DNA from: Chryseobacterium oryctis
GTDB taxonomy: Bacteria > Bacteroidota > Bacteroidia > Flavobacteriales > Weeksellaceae
Assembly (NCBI RefSeq): GCF_025971925.1
Contig: NZ_JAPDHV010000006.1
Coordinates: forward strand, 124,001-188,000
Reading direction: 5' to 3'
Length of the DNA stretch: 64,000 bases
Of this stretch, positions 60,920-64,000 are shown piece after piece (the stretch's first letter is position 1; each line of letters begins with the position of its first letter). A program made the translations under genes and the position numbers. The notes under the pieces were generated by a model. It saw nothing but the letters and a program-made list of their open reading frames with translations, ran no database searches and was not told where the DNA came from.

Positions 60920-62205
60920 ATTTTTTTGCCTTTTAGTTTTTCAGTGCTAAGTTTTTTCAGAACAATGTTTACTTTACTTCTGGAAACAGCAACATATGAT
61001 GTAGTATCTTTTACTTCAATTAAGCCTACGTCTTCTTTTTGAAGTTCTCCTTTTTTTATGAGGTATCCCACAATATCTACTTTATTGACCTTATCTTTTT
61101 TTCCTGCACTTATATAAATGGTTTGAAAGGGTGTTTTTTCAGGTGTTTTATTAAATCCTACAACACTTTCTTCGGGAGTGTTACTTTTAATAAAAGGGAA
61201 GTTTTCTTCTTCTGTCATGATTAAATAAGCAAAACCTTTTGCATTCATTCTTGCGGTACGTCCGTTTCTATGAATGAAAGCATCTTCTTTCGGTGGAAGC
61301 TGATAATGCACAATTGATTCAACTTCAGGAATATCTAAACCTCTTGCTGCTAAATCTGTTGTGATTAAAATTCTTGCAGAATCATTTCTGAATTTCAGCA
61401 AAGCTCTTTCTCTTTCGTCTTGTTCCATTCCTCCGTGGAAGGTTTCTCTATCGATTCCTTTTTGGCGAAGAAGCTCAGAAATCCGGTCAACAGCTTCTCT
61501 ATGATTACAGAAAATAAGGGTTCTTTTGTTTCCTATTTTACATATTAAATTGAAAAGTGTATCCAGTTTTTCTTCAGAAATGGTCATTACCTTTTTTAGC
61601 TGAATGTTGGGTTTTGTTTCATTTAGTTTTAAGAAATTAATGATTTTTTCATTTTTCAACCCTGTAAAATTTGGAATTTCATCCATTGAAGTCGCAGAAG
61701 TCAGAATTCTTTGAGAAACATTTTTTAAAGAATTAGAAATAAACTCCATATCATCATGAAAACCAAGTTCCAGAGCTTTATCAAATTCATCTAAAACCAG
61801 AGTTTGAATTGTTTTGGGATCGAAATTGTTGTTTCTTAAATGGTATACAACTCTTCCGGGAGTTCCTATTAAAACAGCAGGAGCTTCAATTAAATTATTG
61901 ATCTCAATTTTTTTATCGTGACCGCCGTAGCAAACGGAAACTTTAAAGTCTGTTCCCATTGATTTGAAAACCTGTTCGATTTGTAGTGCTAATTCTCTTG
62001 CAGGAACTAAAATTAATGTCTGAATCCCCGAAATGTTTTTCTTTAAATTCCTCAAAACTGGAAATAAAAAAGCTAGAGTTTTCCCTGAACCAGTAGGAGA
62101 AAGAAGAATTATATCTTGTTGGTTTTCGGTAGCTTTGTATGTAGATTGCTGCATTTGATTCATTTCCTGAATCTGTAGCTTTTTATAAATTGATTCTAAT
62201 TCCAT
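60898..62205 (-). CDS. DbpA-type DEAD-box RNA helicase
   Basis: A 435-residue ATP-dependent RNA helicase. The motifs are Q-motif region (QEMNQMQQSTYKA), Walker A SPTGSGKT (36-43), PARELALQ, TPGRVVYHL, DEFD in place of DEAD (about 138-141), SAT, and DLAARGLDIPEV. HRNGRTARM follows. The last roughly 70 residues (NKVDIVGYLIKKGELQKEDV ... VNIVLKKL) form a DbpA-like RNA-binding domain, which in E. coli DbpA targets 23S rRNA hairpin 92. The likely role is large-subunit assembly. The final codons overlap a terminator. Confidence 0.92.
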   Translation of the reverse strand: MELESIYKKLQIQEMNQMQQSTYKATENQQDIILLSPTGSGKTLAFLFPVLRNLKKNISGIQTLILVPARELALQIEQVFKSMGTDFKVSVCYGGHDKKIEINNLIEAPAVLIGTPGRVVYHLRNNNFDPKTIQTLVLDEFDKALELGFHDDMEFISNSLKNVSQRILTSATSMDEIPNFTGLKNEKIINFLKLNETKPNIQLKKVMTISEEKLDTLFNLICKIGNKRTLIFCNHREAVDRISELLRQKGIDRETFHGGMEQDERERALLKFRNDSARILITTDLAARGLDIPEVESIVHYQLPPKEDAFIHRNGRTARMNAKGFAYLIMTEEENFPFIKSNTPEESVVGFNKTPEKTPFQTIYISAGKKDKVNKVDIVGYLIKKGELQKEDVGLIEVKDTTSYVAVSRSKVNIVLKKLSTEKLKGKKIKMEIAY

Positions 62206-62367
62206 TTTGCAAAGGTAGTGAATTTAGCTAGGTGGTTTTAGATGTTTGTTTGTGGAAATTAAGTGTATACATATTTTAGGACGAGTCACAATTTTCTTTA
62301 TTCGTTCATTTTATATAAATTATCAAAAACTTAATATTTCTGTATTATACAGTATACATGTGAGCTT

Positions 62368-62375
62368 TAATTTTG
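62368..62375 (+). promoter_or_regulatory. -7 element for the phosphodiesterase gene
   Basis: TAATTTTG matches TAnnTTTG 20 bases before the ATG at 62396 and supports that start over the upstream open frame. Confidence 0.5.
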
Positions 62376-62395
62376 TGAAATCAAATTTTTCAAAT

Positions 62396-63343
62396 ATGAG
62401 AATCACTGTCTTTACAGGTTTATTTGTGGTATTAGCTCAGCTATATTCTGCCCAATCTTTCGATAAACAAGCGCACAGAGGAGGAAAATCTTTATATCCC
62501 GAAAATACAATTCCGGCAATGAAGAATGCCTTAAAAATGAATGTTACAACATTGGAAATGGACTTGGCTATTACAAACGATAAAAAAGTAATTCTTTCTC
62601 ACGATTCTTTTCTTTCTCCAGAATTGGTCACAAAACCAGATGGAACTTCTATTCCAAAAGATTCCGGATTTTATTATAAAATTTATGATATGCCTTATTC
62701 AAAGATTCAAACATTTGATGTAGGCATGAAAAAACTTAATAATTACCCTGACCAAAAGAAAATGAAGGCTCAAAAACCTCTTTTCTCAGAAGTTATTGAT
62801 GCATGTGAAAGTTATTCTCGTGAATTGAGCAAACCTTTACCTTTCTACAATATAGAAACAAAAACTCGCCCTTTCTCTGACAATATTTTCCATCCTGAAC
62901 CAAAAGAATTTGTAGAGCTTATGATGAAAATTATTTTAGAAAAAGGAATTCAGGATCGTGTAATTATTCAGTCTTTTGATCCCAGAACGCTTGAAATTAT
63001 CCATAAAGAATATCCTAAAATAAAAACAGCATTTCTTGTAGAAAAAGTCGATGAGGAAAAATTGACAGAACAGCGAACTCATTTTAAAAATATATCCGTT
63101 GAAAAATTCAAACAATATCCTAATCATCTCAATGGAGTAGCAGGAGATATGAAATTTTTAAGTTTTATTCCTACAATATACAGTCCGGATCACAATCTTG
63201 TCACTCCGGAGCTTATAAAAGAATGTCACAAATTAGGAATGAAGGTTATTCCATGGACGGTAAATACCAAGGAAAGATTACAGAAACTAAAAAATATGGG
63301 AATAGACGGAATAATCACTGATGATCCCAGAATATTTGAATAG
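62396..63343 (+). CDS. Secreted glycerophosphodiester phosphodiesterase
   Basis: Cleaves glycerophosphodiesters to glycerol 3-phosphate and an alcohol, recycling phospholipid head groups. The 315-residue protein has a signal peptide (MRITVFTGLFVVLAQLYSAQ) and a GDPD TIM barrel. QAHRGGKSLYPENTIPAM has the catalytic His-Arg and metal Glu (about 24-41), LEMDLAITNDKKVILSHD the Glu-Asp and second histidine. FYNIETKTRP is a central metal ligand, and KVIPWTVNTKERLQKLKNMG the C-terminal barrel strand. The frame is open to 62246, but the extra 50 residues are not family-like; the ATG at 62396 gives a proper signal peptide. Confidence 0.93.
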   Translation: MRITVFTGLFVVLAQLYSAQSFDKQAHRGGKSLYPENTIPAMKNALKMNVTTLEMDLAITNDKKVILSHDSFLSPELVTKPDGTSIPKDSGFYYKIYDMPYSKIQTFDVGMKKLNNYPDQKKMKAQKPLFSEVIDACESYSRELSKPLPFYNIETKTRPFSDNIFHPEPKEFVELMMKIILEKGIQDRVIIQSFDPRTLEIIHKEYPKIKTAFLVEKVDEEKLTEQRTHFKNISVEKFKQYPNHLNGVAGDMKFLSFIPTIYSPDHNLVTPELIKECHKLGMKVIPWTVNTKERLQKLKNMGIDGIITDDPRIFE

Positions 63344-63371
63344 TTTTTTTTCATACTTATTAATAAAAAAC

Positions 63372-63419
63372 GGTCGGAAAATTTATTCCGACCATTTTGT
63401 AAATGCAAAAATTGCATTT
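63372..63419. terminator. Paired hairpins between convergent genes
   Basis: GGTCGGAA (63372-63379) with TTCCGACC (63386-63393), then AAATGCAA (63401-63408) with TTGCATTT (63412-63419). The first likely terminates one strand and the second the other. Confidence 0.75.
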
Positions 63420-63443
63420 TGGAGTTAAAAAATTGATTATATC

Positions 63444-64000
63444 TTAAAACTTATAGTTTAATCCTAACTGGAAAACTCTGTTTGTATTGATATTTTTATC
63501 TTCATCTGCTAAACCTGAATTATTAGCAATATGCGTCAAACTATTTACATATCTTGCATTAATACCTAAATTAGGTGTAAAGTTGTAACCAAGACCAAGA
63601 CCTAAACCAATATTAAACTTCTTGATAGCGTCTTTATTGATACTTTCAGAATAAGATTCTGTTTTTGTAGTTGTGCTACTTCCTGTAGTTGTCGTGATGA
63701 TGGTTTCACCTTTATTTTTCCCATTTATGAAATAACTGAATTCGGGACCAGCTTCAAAATAAAAGTCTTTAGTTGGTTTGAACTGAACCATCAACGGTAC
63801 AGAAATATAGTTTAAATAAGTTTTATCATCAGATTGTGTCTTTATTGTCGTATCATCAATTGTTGACTCTGAAGAATAAACTACATTTTTTGCACCAAGC
63901 TGGTTGTATAAAACTTCCGGCTGTAATGCAATTTTCTCAGCTAAAGGAATATTAACAAAAGCTCCTGCATGGAATCCTATTTTCTGGTTTTTAACGCTAA
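63444..64000 (-). CDS. PorT-family outer-membrane beta-barrel, 5' end beyond the window
   Basis: The minus-strand frame is open from the right edge to TAA at 63444, about 185 residues. The pattern GFHAGAFVNIPLAEKIALQP, YISVPLMVQFKPTKDFYFEA, GPEFSYFINGKNKGE, IGLGLGLGYNFTPNLGINAR and FQLGLNYKF is the common Bacteroidetes small barrel (outer-membrane beta-barrel, PorT-like) with alternating strands and a terminal aromatic residue. A threonine- and serine-rich surface loop (ITTTTGSSTTTKTES) is unusual. An internal ATG near 63794 could be mistaken for the start; the sequence upstream is clearly coding. Function unknown beyond outer-membrane location. Confidence 0.85.
   Translation of the reverse strand, partial: SVKNQKIGFHAGAFVNIPLAEKIALQPEVLYNQLGAKNVVYSSESTIDDTTIKTQSDDKTYLNYISVPLMVQFKPTKDFYFEAGPEFSYFINGKNKGETIITTTTGSSTTTKTESYSESINKDAIKKFNIGLGLGLGYNFTPNLGINARYVNSLTHIANNSGLADEDKNINTNRVFQLGLNYKF

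Overview
The window looks like a chromosomal segment of a flavobacterium of the Weeksellaceae type (Chryseobacterium or a close relative). The evidence is low GC with very A/T-rich intergenic DNA, Bacteroidetes promoters (TTTG about 19 bases before TAnnTTTG), little sign of Shine-Dalgarno sites, type IX secretion (PorQ plus four proteins with C-terminal sorting domains), a fused CcsB-CcsA protein and DUF families common in this phylum. The genus is inferred from gene content and protein style, not from a database match.

Left part (1-24.3 kb): porQ (cut by the left edge) is divergent from pyrH-frr. An envelope and division block on the minus strand (LptF/LptG-like permease, LolA, FtsK) and a guanidino-modifying hydrolase follow. 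Next are the 1083-residue cytochrome c maturation fusion, an SPFH protein with a ribbon-helix-helix partner, a lysine-degradation pair (semialdehyde dehydrogenase and lysine 6-transaminase), a DUF2007 protein, a GNAT enzyme, and a complete RND efflux operon led by its own GbsR/MarR-type regulator.

Middle part (24.4-44.6 kb): tRNA-Ala(GGC), a lipoprotein, an orphan family protein, an NlpC/P60 lipoprotein, dapD, and a four-gene glycan module (GT87-like, GT2, polysaccharide deacetylase, GT4). Then comes a complete eight-gene histidine operon, hisG-D-C-B-H-A-F-IE. It is preceded by a 16-residue leader peptide with four histidines and a compact terminator/antiterminator. The leader also holds an unexpected second switch that could hide the hisG start codon. 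Two tandem secreted M28 peptidases and the thrS-infC-rpmI-rplT translation operon follow on the minus strand; infC appears to start at a rare ATA codon.

Right part (44.7-64 kb): a DUF4230 / thioredoxin-like / MazG-like group, a large secreted reprolysin-type metalloprotease, DinB, an acyl-CoA dehydrogenase with a palindromic operator inside its promoter, secreted endonuclease I, and a SatD-DUF3307 pair with three operator-like sites repeated every 29 bases. purC and purF are split by a four-helix-bundle gene bounded by inverted repeats. Then come a nucleosidase-like protein, an MBL-fold hydrolase, a 750-base gap, an SMP-30-like lipoprotein, a DbpA-type RNA helicase, a glycerophosphodiester phosphodiesterase and a PorT-family barrel cut by the right edge.

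Most of the window is ordinary core genome. The parts most worth a second look are the histidine leader, the inverted-repeat cassette in the purine operon, the satD operator array, and several operators and start codons that automatic gene calling would miss.
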